From positions 4,526,001 to 4,590,000 of the forward strand of contig NZ_CP139195.1 in the NCBI RefSeq assembly GCF_034057115.1: a stretch of 64,000 nucleotides of DNA, given 5' to 3'. Source of the stretch: Pseudomonas sp. AN-1. GTDB lineage: Bacteria > Pseudomonadota > Gammaproteobacteria > Pseudomonadales > Pseudomonadaceae. Shown here in pieces: positions 47,119-57,017 of this stretch; positions within the stretch are counted from its first letter, which is position 1; each line of letters starts with the position of its first letter. The notes beneath the pieces were generated by a model, which was not told the origin of the DNA, made no database searches, and was given only the letters and a program-made list of their open reading frames with translations. A program made the position numbers and the translations under genes.

Positions 47119-48410
47119 TGGACGTGCGCCACTGTCCCGCGCTGCTGATCGCCGCTCCCGCCTCCGGGCAGGGCAAGACCACCGTCACTGCCGCGCTGGC
47201 CCGCCACCACGTCAACCAGGGCCGGCGCGTGCGGGTGTTCAAGTGCGGGCCGGACTTCCTCGACCCGATGATTCTCGCCCGCGCCTGCGGCGCGCCGGTG
47301 GATGCGCTGGACCTCTGGCTGGTCGGCGAGGAGGAGTGCCGGCGGCGGCTGTGGCAGGCCGCCGGCGAAGCCGACCTGCTCCTCATCGAGGGGGTGATGG
47401 GCCTGTTCGACGGCACGCCCTCGGCCGCCGACCTGGCGCGGCGCTTCGGCGTGCCGGTGCTGGCGGTGATCGACGGCTCGGCCATGGCGCAGACCTTCGC
47501 CGCCATCGCCCACGGCCTGGCCAGCTACCAGAGCGACCTGCCGTTCGCCGGCGTGCTGGCCAACCGGGTCGGCAGCGCGCGCCATGGCGAGATCCTGCGC
47601 GACTGCCTGCCGGCGCACCTGAGCTGGTTCGGCGCGCTGCCGCGCGACGCCGCCATCGAGCTGCCCAGCCGCCACCTGGGACTGGTGCAGGCCGCCGAGC
47701 TGGAGGACCTCGACGCCCGTCTGGACGCCGCCGCCGCCAGCCTAGCGGCCAGCGCTTCTCTCGAGCTGCCGGCACCGGTCGAGCTCGCCGCGCCCGAGTC
47801 GCTCGGCCACTCGCCGCTGCTGCGCGGCGTGCGCATCGGCGTGGCCCGCGACGCCGCCTTCGCCTTCGTCTACCCGGCCAACCTCGACCTGCTGCGCGCG
47901 CTGGGGGCCGAGCTGGTATTCTTCTCGCCGCTCGACGACCGGCAACTGCCGGCGGTGGACAGCCTGTACCTGCCGGGCGGCTATCCGGAGCTGTACCTGC
48001 AGCAGCTGGCCGGCAACCTGGCGATGCGCGTGGCGATCCGCGCCCACCATGCCGCCGGCAAGCCGATCCTCGCCGAATGCGGCGGCATGCTCTACCTGCT
48101 CGACGGCCTGACCGACCTGGGCGGCACCCGCGGCGAACTGCTCGGCCTGCTGCCGGGCGAGGCGCGGATGCAGCCGAAGCTGGTGACCCTGGCCATGCAG
48201 GAGGTCGAGCTGGACGGCGAGCGCCTGCGCGGGCACAGCTACCACCACTCGCGCATGGAGTGCACGCTGGAGCCCGTCGCCCACGGCGAATGCCCCAACC
48301 ACCGGCGCGCCCGCGAGCCGGTGTACCGCAGTGGCCGGCTGACCGCCAGCTACATCCACTTCTACCTGCCTTCGGCACCACGCGCGGCAGCCGCGCTGCT
48401 GCGCCCGTGA
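47118..48410 (+). CDS. cobB: Cobyrinate a,c-diamide synthase
   Basis: Glutamine-dependent amidation of the a and c carboxylates of cobyrinate (or hydrogenobyrinate). The 430-residue protein has a P-loop SGQGKTT at 16-22, a dethiobiotin-synthetase-like N-terminal half and a class I-type glutaminase half with the nucleophile Cys in LAECGGMLYLLDG near 318. Start at ATG 47118 overlapping the cobO stop. Confidence 0.95.
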   Translation: MDVRHCPALLIAAPASGQGKTTVTAALARHHVNQGRRVRVFKCGPDFLDPMILARACGAPVDALDLWLVGEEECRRRLWQAAGEADLLLIEGVMGLFDGTPSAADLARRFGVPVLAVIDGSAMAQTFAAIAHGLASYQSDLPFAGVLANRVGSARHGEILRDCLPAHLSWFGALPRDAAIELPSRHLGLVQAAELEDLDARLDAAAASLAASASLELPAPVELAAPESLGHSPLLRGVRIGVARDAAFAFVYPANLDLLRALGAELVFFSPLDDRQLPAVDSLYLPGGYPELYLQQLAGNLAMRVAIRAHHAAGKPILAECGGMLYLLDGLTDLGGTRGELLGLLPGEARMQPKLVTLAMQEVELDGERLRGHSYHHSRMECTLEPVAHGECPNHRRAREPVYRSGRLTASYIHFYLPSAPRAAAALLRP

Positions 48411-48456
48411 ACCCCCTGGAGATATTGCCGGCCCGGCGCCGGCGCCCAATCCGCCC

Positions 48457-49137
48457 ATGACCGACCAGACCCCCCCAGCGTCCCCTGACAACCCCCACGC
48501 CTTCAGCGCGGCCGAGCGCGCCGCGGTCTATCGCGCCATCGCCGAGCGCCGCGACATGCGCCACTTCAGCGGCGGCACGGTGGCCCCCGAGCTGCTGGCG
48601 CGCCTGCTCGACGCCGCGCACCACGCGCCCAGCGTCGGCCTGATGCAGCCGTGGCGCTTCATCCGCATTACCTCGGTGGAACTGCGCAGGCAGATCCGCG
48701 CGCTGGTCGAGGCCGAGCGGCTGCGCACCGCCGAGGCCCTCGGCGAGCGCAGCGAGGAGTTCATGCGCCTCAAGGTCGAGGGCGTCGAGGACAGCGCCGA
48801 GCTGCTGGTGGCCTGCCTGATGGACGGCCGCGAGCGCTTCATCTTCGGCCGCCGCACCCTGCCGCAGATGGACCTGGCCTCGCTGTCCTGCGCGATCCAG
48901 AACCTGTGGCTGGCCGCCCGCGCCGAAGGGCTGGGCATGGGCTGGGTGTCGCTGTTCGACCCCATGGCGCTGGCCGAGCTGCTCGGCCTGCCGGAGGGCG
49001 CCGAGCCGCTGGCGCTGCTGTGCCTCGGCCCGGTCCGCGAGTTCTACCCGCGGCCGATGCTGGTGGAGGAGGGCTGGGCCGAGGAGCAGCCGCTGGCCGG
49101 GATGCTCTTCGAGAACTGCTGGGGCGTGCAGCCATGA
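48457..49137 (+). CDS. bluB: 5,6-dimethylbenzimidazole synthase
   Basis: Oxygen-dependent destruction of FMNH2 to make the lower ligand DMB. The 226-residue nitroreductase-fold protein shows [10 protein letters not shown] near 31-40, [15 protein letters not shown] near 55-69, and the BluB-specific ending [18 protein letters not shown]. It lies 46 bases after cobB and overlaps cobD by ATGA. Confidence 0.94.
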   Translation: MTDQTPPASPDNPHAFSAAERAAVYRAIAERRDMRHFSGGTVAPELLARLLDAAHHAPSVGLMQPWRFIRITSVELRRQIRALVEAERLRTAEALGERSEEFMRLKVEGVEDSAELLVACLMDGRERFIFGRRTLPQMDLASLSCAIQNLWLAARAEGLGMGWVSLFDPMALAELLGLPEGAEPLALLCLGPVREFYPRPMLVEEGWAEEQPLAGMLFENCWGVQP

Positions 49138-50042
49138 GCCTGGGCCTGGCCCTGTGCGCCGGCGTGGCGCTGGACGTCGCCCTCGGCGAGCCGCGCCGCT
49201 GGCATCCGCTGGTGCTGTTCGGCCGCCTGGCCGAGCGTCTCGAGGCGCGCCTCAACGCCCACGGCGGCGGCTGGCGCAGCCACGGCGTCACCGCCTGGTG
49301 CCTGGCGGTGCTGCCGCTCACCCTGCTGACCTGGCTGCTGGTGCAGCTGCCGCTGCTCGGCGGGGCGCTGGAGATCCTCGCCCTGTACGCCGCGCTCGGC
49401 CTGCGCAGCCTGCACGAGCACGCCCTGCCGGTGCTCGACGCCCTGCGCCGCGGCGACCTGCCGGCGGCGCGCGCCGGCGTGGCCCGGGTGGTCAGCCGCG
49501 ATACCGCCGCGCTCGATGAGCACGGCGTGGCCCGCGCCGCCACCGAGTCGGTGCTGGAGAACGGCAGCGATGCGGTGTTCGCCGCGCTGTTCTGGTTCGC
49601 CGTGGCCGGCGCGCCGGGCGTGGTGCTCTACCGCCTGGCCAACACCCTCGACGCCATGTGGGGCTACCGCACCGAGCGCTTCGAGCGCTTCGGCTGGGCG
49701 GCGGCGCGCCTCGACGATGCGCTCAACTACGTGCCGGCGCGCCTCACCGCGCTGACCTACGCGCTGCTCGGCCAGACCCGCCGCGCGCTGGCCTGCTGGC
49801 GCCGCCAGGCGCCGCAGTGGGACAGCCCCAACGCCGGCCCGGTGATGGCCGCCGGCGCCGGTGCCCTCGGCGTCGAGCTGGGCGGCGCCGCGGTCTATCA
49901 CGGCGAAGTCCACCAGCGCCCGGCACTGGGCGAGGGCGCCCCGGCCGACGCCGAGAGCATCGCCGCGGCGCTCAGCCTGCTGCGCCGCGGCGTGGCGCTG
50001 TGGCTGATCATCATGGTGCTCGGAGGCTGGCTGCATGCTTGA
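49134..50042 (+). CDS. cobD: Adenosylcobinamide-phosphate synthase (CbiB/CobD)
   Basis: Joins aminopropanol phosphate (or its precursor) to adenosylcobyrate. The 302-residue membrane protein has the family motifs [18 protein letters not shown] near 14-31, [28 protein letters not shown] near 118-145 and [15 protein letters not shown]. The ATG overlaps the bluB stop; the 3' end overlaps cobC by eight bases. Confidence 0.93.
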   Translation: MSLGLALCAGVALDVALGEPRRWHPLVLFGRLAERLEARLNAHGGGWRSHGVTAWCLAVLPLTLLTWLLVQLPLLGGALEILALYAALGLRSLHEHALPVLDALRRGDLPAARAGVARVVSRDTAALDEHGVARAATESVLENGSDAVFAALFWFAVAGAPGVVLYRLANTLDAMWGYRTERFERFGWAAARLDDALNYVPARLTALTYALLGQTRRALACWRRQAPQWDSPNAGPVMAAGAGALGVELGGAAVYHGEVHQRPALGEGAPADAESIAAALSLLRRGVALWLIIMVLGGWLHA

Positions 50043-51033
50043 GCACGGTGGCCGCCTGCGCGCCGCCGCGCAGCGCTACGGCATTCCCCTGGCCGACTGG
50101 CTGGATCTGTCCACCGGCATCGCCCCCGAGCCCTGGCCGCTGCCGGCCATCCCGCTCGAGGCCTGGGCACGCCTGCCGGAGGAGGACGACGGCCTGGAGG
50201 CGGCCGCCTGCGCCTGCTACGGTGCCCGCCACGCGCTGGCGCTGGCCGGCAGCCAGGCGGCGATCCAGGCCCTGCCCGAGCTGCTGCCGGCCGGCCGGGT
50301 CGGCGTGCTCGGCCTCAGCTACGCCGAGCACGCCCACGCCTGGCGCCGCGTCGGCCACCGGCTGGTGCGCCTGGACGCCGCGGCCATCGACGCCCAGCTT
50401 GACAGGCTCGATGCGCTGGTGCTGGCCAACCCCAACAACCCCACCGGCGAGCGTTTCGCCCCCGCGCAGCTGCTCGCCTGGCACGCCCGCCTGCAGGCGC
50501 GCGGCGGCCATCTGCTGGTCGACGAGGCGTTCATCGACTGCACGCCGGAGCTCAGCGTGGCCGCCTTCAGCGACCGCCCCGGGCTGATCGTGCTGCGCTC
50601 GTTCGGCAAGTTCTTCGGCCTGGCCGGCGTGCGCCTGGGCTTCGTGCTGGCCGAGCCCGGCCTGCTGGCCAGCCTGCGCGAGCGCCTGGGGCCCTGGGCA
50701 GTCAGCGGGCCGGCGCGGGCCCTCGGGCTGCAGGCGCTGGATGGCGCCAACGCCGGAGCCCGCCGGCGCCGTGCCGCCGAACTGCAGCGCCAGGGCGCGG
50801 CGCTGGCCGAACTGCTCAGCGCGCATGACCTGCACCCGGCTGGCGGCTGCGCACTGTTCCAGTGGCTGCCGCGCATCGACGCCGCCGCACTGCACGACTT
50901 CCTCGCCCGCCGCGGCATCCTCGTGCGTCTGTTCAGCGAGCCGGCCAGCCTGCGCTTCGGCCTGCCCGCCAGCGAGGCCGGCTGGCAACGGCTGGCCCGC
51001 GCGCTGGTCGATTACCCGAAGGAAACGACATGA
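50035..51033 (+). CDS. cobC: Threonine-phosphate decarboxylase, PLP-dependent
   Basis: Makes (R)-1-amino-2-propanol phosphate from threonine phosphate for the nucleotide-loop linker. The 332-residue fold-type I PLP enzyme has the lysine in [14 protein letters not shown] near 190-203 (LRSFGK), [10 protein letters not shown] near 131-140 and VDEAFID near 161. ATGA overlap with cobQ. Confidence 0.92.
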   Translation: MLEHGGRLRAAAQRYGIPLADWLDLSTGIAPEPWPLPAIPLEAWARLPEEDDGLEAAACACYGARHALALAGSQAAIQALPELLPAGRVGVLGLSYAEHAHAWRRVGHRLVRLDAAAIDAQLDRLDALVLANPNNPTGERFAPAQLLAWHARLQARGGHLLVDEAFIDCTPELSVAAFSDRPGLIVLRSFGKFFGLAGVRLGFVLAEPGLLASLRERLGPWAVSGPARALGLQALDGANAGARRRRAAELQRQGAALAELLSAHDLHPAGGCALFQWLPRIDAAALHDFLARRGILVRLFSEPASLRFGLPASEAGWQRLARALVDYPKETT

Positions 51034-52505
51034 CCACCCCGATGGCGCAGGGCGCGACCCTGATGGTGCAGGGCACCACCTCCGACGCCGGCAAGAGCAC
51101 CCTGGTGACCGCGCTGTGCCGCTGGCTGGCGCGCCAGGGCGTGGCGGTGGTGCCGTTCAAGCCGCAGAACATGGCGCTGAACTCGGCGGTCACCGCCGAC
51201 GGCGGCGAGATCGGCCGCGCCCAGGCGGTGCAAGCCCAGGCCGCCAAGCTGGCACCGCACACCGACATGAACCCGGTACTGCTCAAGCCCAATAGCGACA
51301 TCGGCGCCCAGGTGATCATCCACGGCCGCGCCGTCACCAGCATGGACGCCGCCGCCTACCACCACTACAAGCGCGTGGCCATGCAGGCGGTGCTCGACTC
51401 GCACCGGCGCCTCGGCGCGCAGTACGCGGTGGTGATGGTCGAGGGCGCCGGCTCGCCGGCGGAGATCAACCTGCGCGCCGGCGACATCGCCAACATGGGC
51501 TTCGCCGAGGCGGTGGACTGCCCGGTGATCATCATCGCCGACATCGACAAGGGCGGCGTGTTCGCCCATCTGGTCGGCACTCTCGAACTGCTCAGCCCAT
51601 CCGAGCAGGCGCGCGTGCAGGGCTTCGTGATCAACCGCTTTCGCGGCGACCTGGCCCTGCTGCAGCCCGGCCTCGACTGGCTGGAGCAGCGCACCGGCAA
51701 GCCGGTGCTCGGCGTGCTGCCCTACCTGCACGACCTGCACCTGGAGGCCGAGGACGCCATCGACGTGCGTCAGGCCGCAAAGGCCGAAGAGCGCCTGAAG
51801 GTGGTGGTGCCGGTGCTGCCGCGGATCAGCAACCACACCGACTTCGACCCGCTGCGCCTGCACCCGCAGGTGGAGCTGAGCTTCGTCGGCCCCGGCCAGG
51901 CCATCCCGCCGGCCGACCTGATCATCCTGCCCGGCTCGAAGAGCGTGCGCGCCGATCTCGCCCACCTGCGCGCGCAGGGCTGGGAGGACGCCATCCGGCG
52001 CCACTTGCGCTACGGCGGCAAGGTCCTCGGCATCTGCGGCGGGCTGCAGATGCTCGGCGGCGAGATCGCCGATCCGCTCGGCCTGGAGGGCGCGCCGGGG
52101 AGCAGCCGCGGCCTCGGCCTGCTGGACATCGACACCGTGCTGGAGGCCGAGAAGCAGCTGCGCAACGTGCGCGGCTGGCTGGCGCTGGAGGATGCCGCGG
52201 TCCGCGGCTACGAGATCCACGCCGGCGTCAGCCGCGGCGCCGGGCTGGAAAACCCGGTCGTGCGCCTCGACGACGGCCGCGGCGATGGTGCGCTGAGCGT
52301 CGACGGCCAGGTGCTCGGCACCTACCTGCACGGCCTGTTCGAGTCGCCGGCGGCGTGCAGCGCGCTGCTGCGCTGGGCCGGTCTGCGCGAGGTGGAGACG
52401 CCCGACTACCATGCCCTGCGCGAGCGCGACATCGAGCGCCTGGCCGACCTGGTCGAGATGCATCTGGACACCGCGCGGCTGCGCCAGCTGTGCGGATTGA
52501 CGTAG
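51030..52505 (+). CDS. cobQ: Adenosylcobyric acid synthase
   Basis: Amidates the b, d, e and g carboxylates with glutamine. The 491-residue protein has P-loop TSDAGKST at 17-24, [22 protein letters not shown] near 44-65 and the glutaminase Cys in [10 protein letters not shown] near 336. The TAG stop at 52503-52505 lies inside the left arm of a palindromic repeat. Confidence 0.95.
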   Translation: MTTPMAQGATLMVQGTTSDAGKSTLVTALCRWLARQGVAVVPFKPQNMALNSAVTADGGEIGRAQAVQAQAAKLAPHTDMNPVLLKPNSDIGAQVIIHGRAVTSMDAAAYHHYKRVAMQAVLDSHRRLGAQYAVVMVEGAGSPAEINLRAGDIANMGFAEAVDCPVIIIADIDKGGVFAHLVGTLELLSPSEQARVQGFVINRFRGDLALLQPGLDWLEQRTGKPVLGVLPYLHDLHLEAEDAIDVRQAAKAEERLKVVVPVLPRISNHTDFDPLRLHPQVELSFVGPGQAIPPADLIILPGSKSVRADLAHLRAQGWEDAIRRHLRYGGKVLGICGGLQMLGGEIADPLGLEGAPGSSRGLGLLDIDTVLEAEKQLRNVRGWLALEDAAVRGYEIHAGVSRGAGLENPVVRLDDGRGDGALSVDGQVLGTYLHGLFESPAACSALLRWAGLREVETPDYHALRERDIERLADLVEMHLDTARLRQLCGLT

Positions 52506-52559
52506 GGTGCGCCGTGCGCACCGCCATGAATACACCTTGGTGCGCACGGCGCACCCTAC
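52502..52559. repeat. Palindromic repeat, family B, copy 1 (between cobQ and cobP)
   Basis: Perfect 21-base arms (52502-52522 and 52539-52559; outer ends GTAGGGTGCG and CGCACCCTAC) with a 16-base loop. The same arms recur at 63867-63925. The left end supplies the cobQ stop codon. It interrupts an otherwise tightly packed cob cluster and may attenuate transcription. Confidence 0.9.
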
Positions 52560-52583
52560 CCTTAACCCACCGAGAGACCCTCG

Positions 52584-53105
52584 ATGCTTGAACTGATCCT
52601 CGGCGGCGCCCGCTCCGGCAAGAGCCGCCTGGCCGAGCGCCTGGCCATCGAGTCCGGCCTGGCGGTCACCTACCTCGCCACCGCCCAGCCCGGCGACGGC
52701 GAGATGGCCGCACGCATCGCCCACCACCGGGCGCGCCGTCCGGCCGGCTGGGCGCTGGTGGAGGAGCCGGTCCAGCTGATGCAGGCGCTGCGCGACCACG
52801 CGGCGGAAAACCGCTGTCTGCTGGTCGACTGCCTGACCCTGTGGCTGACCAATCTGCTATTGCTTGATGACAGTTCCGCTCTGGCTCGCGAGCGCGACGC
52901 ATTGCTCGACGGCATCGCCGGGCTGCCCGGGCGCATCGTCCTGGTCAGCAACGAGACCGGTCTCGGCGTGGTGCCGCTCGGCGAGCTGACCCGCCGCTAC
53001 GTCGACGAGGCCGGCTGGCTGCACCAGGCCCTGGCCGAGCGCGCGCAGCGCGTGACCTTCTGTGTGGCAGGGCTGCCCATGATCCTCAAAGGGGATGCGC
53101 CATGA
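52584..53105 (+). CDS. cobP: Bifunctional adenosylcobinamide kinase / guanylyltransferase
   Basis: Activates adenosylcobinamide to the GDP form. The 173-residue protein has P-loop GGARSGKS at 7-14, [10 protein letters not shown] (His that accepts GMP) near 43-52, and [13 protein letters not shown] near 119-131. It begins 24 bases after the family B repeat and overlaps cobT by ATGA. Confidence 0.94.
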   Translation: MLELILGGARSGKSRLAERLAIESGLAVTYLATAQPGDGEMAARIAHHRARRPAGWALVEEPVQLMQALRDHAAENRCLLVDCLTLWLTNLLLLDDSSALARERDALLDGIAGLPGRIVLVSNETGLGVVPLGELTRRYVDEAGWLHQALAERAQRVTFCVAGLPMILKGDAP

Positions 53106-54157
53106 ACGAACCCTGGTGGCAGGCACCCTGCCAGCCCATCGACCATGTGGCCCGGCAGAAGGCCGAGCAGCGTCAGGCGCGGCTGACCAAGCCGGCCGGC
53201 GCCCTCGGTCGCCTCGAGCAGCTGGCCATCGAGCTGGCCGCGCTGCAGGGCCGCGAGTGCCCGCACCTCGAACAGCCGTGGATCGCGGTGTTCGCCGGCG
53301 ACCACGGGGTGGTCGAGGAGGGGGTGTCCGCCTACCCGCAAGCGGTGACCCGGCAGATGCTGCACAACTTCGTCGCCGGCGGCGCGGCGATCAGCGTGCT
53401 GGCCCACCAGCTGCACGCGCGTCTGGAGGTGATCGACCTCGGCACCGCCGGCGGCGGCGAGCTGCTGGGCGGCGTGCACAGCTACGCCCTCGGCCCCGGC
53501 ACCGCCAACTTCGCCCACGGCCCGGCGATGACCATGGAGCAGTGCCTGGCGGCGCTGGCCGCCGGGCGCGCCAGCGTCGAGCGCGCGCGCCAGGTGCATG
53601 CCGGGCTGTACATCGGCGGCGAGATGGGCATCGGCAACACCACCGCGGCGGCGGCGCTCGGCTGCGCGCTGCTCGACCTGCCGGCGCTGGCGCTGACCGG
53701 CGCCGGCACCGGCCTCGACGAGGCCGGCGTGGCGCGCAAGCAGCGGGTGATCGACAGCGCCCTGCTGCTGCATCAGCGCGACTGCGCCGAGCCGTTCGAG
53801 GCGCTGCGCCGCCTCGGCGGCTTCGAGATCGCCGCGCTGGCCGGCGCCTTCGTCGCCTGCGGCCAGTACGGCCTGCCGGTGCTGGTCGACGGCTTCATCA
53901 CCACGGTCGCCGCGCTGTGCGCGGTGCGCCTCAATCCCGCCTGCCGGCCCTGGCTGCTGTTCGGCCACCGCAGCGCCGAACCGGGGCACAGCCACGTGCT
54001 GCAGGCGCTCAAGGCCGAACCGCTGCTCGATCTCGGCCTGCGCCTGGGCGAGGGCAGCGGCGCGGCGCTGGCAGTGCCGCTGCTGCGCCTGGCCTGCAGC
54101 CTGCACGGCGGCATGGCGACCTTCGCCGAGGCCCAGGTCAGCGACCGCGCGCCATGA
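53102..54157 (+). CDS. cobT: Nicotinate-nucleotide-dimethylbenzimidazole phosphoribosyltransferase
   Basis: Makes alpha-ribazole phosphate from NaMN and DMB (the product of BluB). The 351-residue protein has [10 protein letters not shown] near 30, [18 protein letters not shown] near 62-79, [13 protein letters not shown] near 174-186 and the catalytic Glu in [13 protein letters not shown] near 319. ATGA overlaps at both ends. Some Pseudomonas annotations name it cobU. Confidence 0.95.
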   Translation: MNEPWWQAPCQPIDHVARQKAEQRQARLTKPAGALGRLEQLAIELAALQGRECPHLEQPWIAVFAGDHGVVEEGVSAYPQAVTRQMLHNFVAGGAAISVLAHQLHARLEVIDLGTAGGGELLGGVHSYALGPGTANFAHGPAMTMEQCLAALAAGRASVERARQVHAGLYIGGEMGIGNTTAAAALGCALLDLPALALTGAGTGLDEAGVARKQRVIDSALLLHQRDCAEPFEALRRLGGFEIAALAGAFVACGQYGLPVLVDGFITTVAALCAVRLNPACRPWLLFGHRSAEPGHSHVLQALKAEPLLDLGLRLGEGSGAALAVPLLRLACSLHGGMATFAEAQVSDRAP

Positions 54158-54720
54158 TCCTCGACCTGCTGCGCCACGGAGAGACCGAGCAGGGCGGCGG
54201 CCTGCGCGGGCGCATCGACGATGCCCTGACCGCGCGCGGCTGGACGCAGATGCGCGACGCGGTCGAAGGCGCTACGCCCTGGCAGGCGGTGGTCAGCTCG
54301 CCGCTGCAGCGCTGCGCCACCTTCGCCGCCGAGCTGGCCGCGCGCCACGGCCTGCCGCTGCAGCTGGAGAGCGGCCTGCGCGAACTGGACTTCGGCGCCT
54401 GGGACGGGCGCAGCGCCGCCGAGCTGATGGCGAGCGACGCCGAGGGGCTGGGGCGCTTCTGGGCCGATCCCTACGCCTTCACCCCGCCGGACGGCGAGCC
54501 GCTGTTCGACTTCGAGGCGCGGGTGCTCGACGCGGTCGAACGCCTGCATGAGCGTTTTGCCAGCCGCCACCTGCTGCTGGTCACCCACGGCGGGGTGATG
54601 CGCCTGCTGCTGGCCCGCGCCCGCGGCTTGCCGCGTCGCGACCTGCTGCAGGTGGAGGTGGGCCACGGCGCCCTGCAGCGCCTGCGGGTCGGCGCGGGGC
54701 TGGTGCTGGTCGAGGACTGA
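54154..54720 (+). CDS. Alpha-ribazole phosphatase, histidine-phosphatase family
   Basis: A 188-residue histidine phosphatase (catalytic LLRHGET at 5-11; second catalytic core SPLQRC near 50, [10 protein letters not shown] near 77, and His in [10 protein letters not shown] near 147). By position it removes the phosphate from alpha-ribazole phosphate or adenosylcobalamin phosphate. This is the last gene of the cluster; the cobS gene, which often follows in Pseudomonas, is not present. Confidence 0.9.
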   Translation: MILDLLRHGETEQGGGLRGRIDDALTARGWTQMRDAVEGATPWQAVVSSPLQRCATFAAELAARHGLPLQLESGLRELDFGAWDGRSAAELMASDAEGLGRFWADPYAFTPPDGEPLFDFEARVLDAVERLHERFASRHLLLVTHGGVMRLLLARARGLPRRDLLQVEVGHGALQRLRVGAGLVLVED

Positions 54721-54728
54721 GCCCCGCG

Positions 54729-54947
54729 TCAGCCGTCCCGGTCGCTCGTGGCGCGGGTGGCGCCGCGCGCGCAGTCCGCGCACAGGCAGCTACGCCCGCG
54801 TGCTGCTTGTGGAATGCGCTGCAGCGCCTCGGCGGCGATCTCGGCGGAGAAGCACCAGCACGGCTGGTCGCGGCTGACCGGATCGGCCTGGCCGCAGCGG
54901 TTGGGGCGACCGCACAGCGGGCAATGCAGAGGGTCGGAGTCGGTCAT
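54729..54947 (-). CDS. Small cysteine-rich CWC-family protein
   Basis: A 72-residue protein with paired cysteine motifs (CPLCGRPNRCG near 9-19, CWC near 30-32, CLCADC near 54-59), the CWC pattern, probably zinc-binding. Function unknown. It ends eight bases from the stop of the opposing phosphatase gene. Confidence 0.8.
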   Translation of the reverse strand: MTDSDPLHCPLCGRPNRCGQADPVSRDQPCWCFSAEIAAEALQRIPQAARGRSCLCADCARGATRATSDRDG

Positions 54948-55009
54948 GGCGGGCAGCTATGCGGAGATGGCCGGCCAGCATGCGGTGCTGGTCCGGCCCT
55001 GGCAAGCCT

Positions 55010-56818
55010 TCAGCCGCGGGTCTGCAACCACGCCTTCCAGCCGCCGAAATGGCTGATGTCCTCGGCGCCGGCCAGGCCCCAGCCATCGCAGATGAAGCCG
55101 GTCTCCCAGCGCCCGTCCGCCAGCTCGACCTTGCCCAGGCCCAGCGGCGCCGGGATGCCGGTGAGGAAGGAGCCCAGCTCCGCGCTCGGCAGTTCCCAGA
55201 CCTCCACCGCGATGGCCGCGCCGCCTTCGGCAACGCGCAGCATGCCCGGGCGCAGCGGCGGGCCGCCGGCCAGCGCATACAGTCTGTAAGCCGGCGCGCT
55301 GCGGGTGGCCTCGACCAGCCGGCCGCCACGTTGCACCAGTTGCCAGTTGAGCGGCAGGCCGGCCAGGTGCGCGCCGCACACCACCACGCGGGCCAGATCG
55401 TTGCGCGCGGTGCTGGCCGGCGCCGGCAGGTCGATGGCCCGGCCGCCTGCCAGCGGCAGGGCGTGTTGGCGCTGCACGGCGTCGGCCATGCCGAGCAGGT
55501 ACTGGTCGGTGAAGGCGCGGCCGAACAGGGTCACGCCCCACGGCAGGCCGTTGCTCATCACCCCGCTCGGCACCGCCACCGCGGCGTAGTCCAGCAGGTT
55601 CATGAAGTTGGTGTACCAGCCCAGCTCGGAGTTGCGTAGCACCGGCTCGGCGTGCAGCTCGGCGAGGGTCACCGGGCGGCCGATGGTCGGGGTGAGCACG
55701 CAGTCCAGCCCGGCCAGGATGCGGTCGCACTGCGCCTTGAGCGCCTGCAGGAGGTACTGGGCGCGGAACGCCTCGACCGCCGTGGCGCTCGGCGCTTGGG
55801 CCAGCACCGCGCGGATCACCGGCAGCACCGCCTCGGGATTCGTTTCCAGCAGCTCGCTGGCCACGCTGTAGCGCTCGGCCACCCACGGCCCCTCGTAGAG
55901 CAGCCGCGCGGCTTCGAGGAAGGGCGAGAAGTCGATCTCCACCGCCTCGCCGCCGAGGGCTTCGAGCTGGCGCACGGCGCTGGCGAACTGCAGCGGGCCT
56001 TCGCTGCAGCCGAAGAACTGCAGGTCCTGCGCGCGCGGCACGCCGAAGCGGAACGGGCGCGGCGTGCCGAAGGCCGAGGCGTCGTTCCACAGCGGGTTGG
56101 CGCGGCTGTATTCGTCGCGCGGGTCGAGTTTCGCGGTCAGCGCCAGCAACCGGCTGGCTTCGCGGGCGGTGGCGGTGAAGAAGGTGACGCAGTCCAGCGT
56201 GCGGCAGGCCGGCGCCACCCCGGCGGTGGAGATCAACCCCTTGGTCGCCTTGAGGCCGACCAGGTTGTTCAGCGCCGCCGGCACCCGGCCACTGCCTGCG
56301 GTATCGGTGCCGAGGGCGAAGCTGGCCACGCCGAGGGCCACGGCCAGCGAGGAGCCCGAGCTGGAGCCGCCGGCCGGGTAGTCCGGATGCACGCTGTTGC
56401 GGCATTCGCCGTACGGCGAGCGGGTGCCGTTGAGGCCGGTGGCGAACTGGTCGAGGTTGGTCTTGCCCAGCGGCACGGCGCCGAGGGCGATCAGCTGCGT
56501 GACTATGGTGGCGCTGCTTTCCGGCACATAGGCGAAGGCCGGGCAGGCGGCGGTGGTCGGCACGCCGGCCAGGTCGATATTGTCCTTGATGGCGAAGGGC
56601 ACGCCGTACAGCGGCAGCTCGCCCGGCGCCTTGCCGTCGAGGGCGGCCAGATAGGGCTCCAGTTCCTCGGGCGTCAGCAGGTGGATGAACAGCTTGAATT
56701 CCGGGTTGAGCGCCGCGGCCTTGGCGCGCAGCGCTTCGATCAGCTGGCGCGGGGTAGTGCGGCCATCGAGATAGGCGGCGCACAGGGCGTCGAGGCGCAG
56801 GTCGAATTCGTGGGGCAT
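55010..56818 (-). CDS. atzF: Allophanate hydrolase (AtzF type)
   Basis: Hydrolyses allophanate to ammonia and carbon dioxide; the last step of the guanidine or urea carboxylase route. The 602-residue protein has the amidase signature Lys78 (FAIKDNID), the cis-Ser in AGGSSSGSS near 148-156, and the nucleophile Ser near 175 (DTAGSGRVPA). A C-terminal domain (about 470-602) ends with WLQTRG. The ATG at 56818 is chosen; the open frame further upstream covers repeat DNA. A repeat-rich gap separates it from the carboxylase gene. Confidence 0.93.
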   Translation of the reverse strand: MPHEFDLRLDALCAAYLDGRTTPRQLIEALRAKAAALNPEFKLFIHLLTPEELEPYLAALDGKAPGELPLYGVPFAIKDNIDLAGVPTTAACPAFAYVPESSATIVTQLIALGAVPLGKTNLDQFATGLNGTRSPYGECRNSVHPDYPAGGSSSGSSLAVALGVASFALGTDTAGSGRVPAALNNLVGLKATKGLISTAGVAPACRTLDCVTFFTATAREASRLLALTAKLDPRDEYSRANPLWNDASAFGTPRPFRFGVPRAQDLQFFGCSEGPLQFASAVRQLEALGGEAVEIDFSPFLEAARLLYEGPWVAERYSVASELLETNPEAVLPVIRAVLAQAPSATAVEAFRAQYLLQALKAQCDRILAGLDCVLTPTIGRPVTLAELHAEPVLRNSELGWYTNFMNLLDYAAVAVPSGVMSNGLPWGVTLFGRAFTDQYLLGMADAVQRQHALPLAGGRAIDLPAPASTARNDLARVVVCGAHLAGLPLNWQLVQRGGRLVEATRSAPAYRLYALAGGPPLRPGMLRVAEGGAAIAVEVWELPSAELGSFLTGIPAPLGLGKVELADGRWETGFICDGWGLAGAEDISHFGGWKAWLQTRG

Positions 56819-56865
56819 GGTCGGGTTCCTTGTTGGCCTGGGCGAGGCATGGGGCGCCTGCCGGC

Positions 56866-57007
56866 GTAGGGTGGAAAACGGCGCAGCCTTTTCCACCGGG
56901 AATGTTTCCGATGGCTCCCACGCTCCGGCGTGGGGGCCCGCTTCTGGACGCTGGAGCGTCCGGGCTGCGTTCCCACGCGGACGGTTCGACGCCTCGACGT
57001 GGGAACG
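56866..57007. repeat. Mosaic of palindromic repeats, families C and D, between the carboxylase and allophanate hydrolase genes
   Basis: The gap between 56819 and 57017 is filled with hairpins: GGTGGAAAA / TTTTCCACC (56870-56897, preceded by GTAGGG), CCCACGC-TCCG-GCGTGGG (56917-56934), GGACGC-TGGA-GCGTCC (56946-56961), and CGTTCCCACG / CGTGGGAACG (56968-57007). The second to fourth form one REP-like unit of the GTTCCCACGC kind widely seen in Pseudomonas. Confidence 0.85.
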
Positions 57008-57017
57008 ATCAGCGGGG

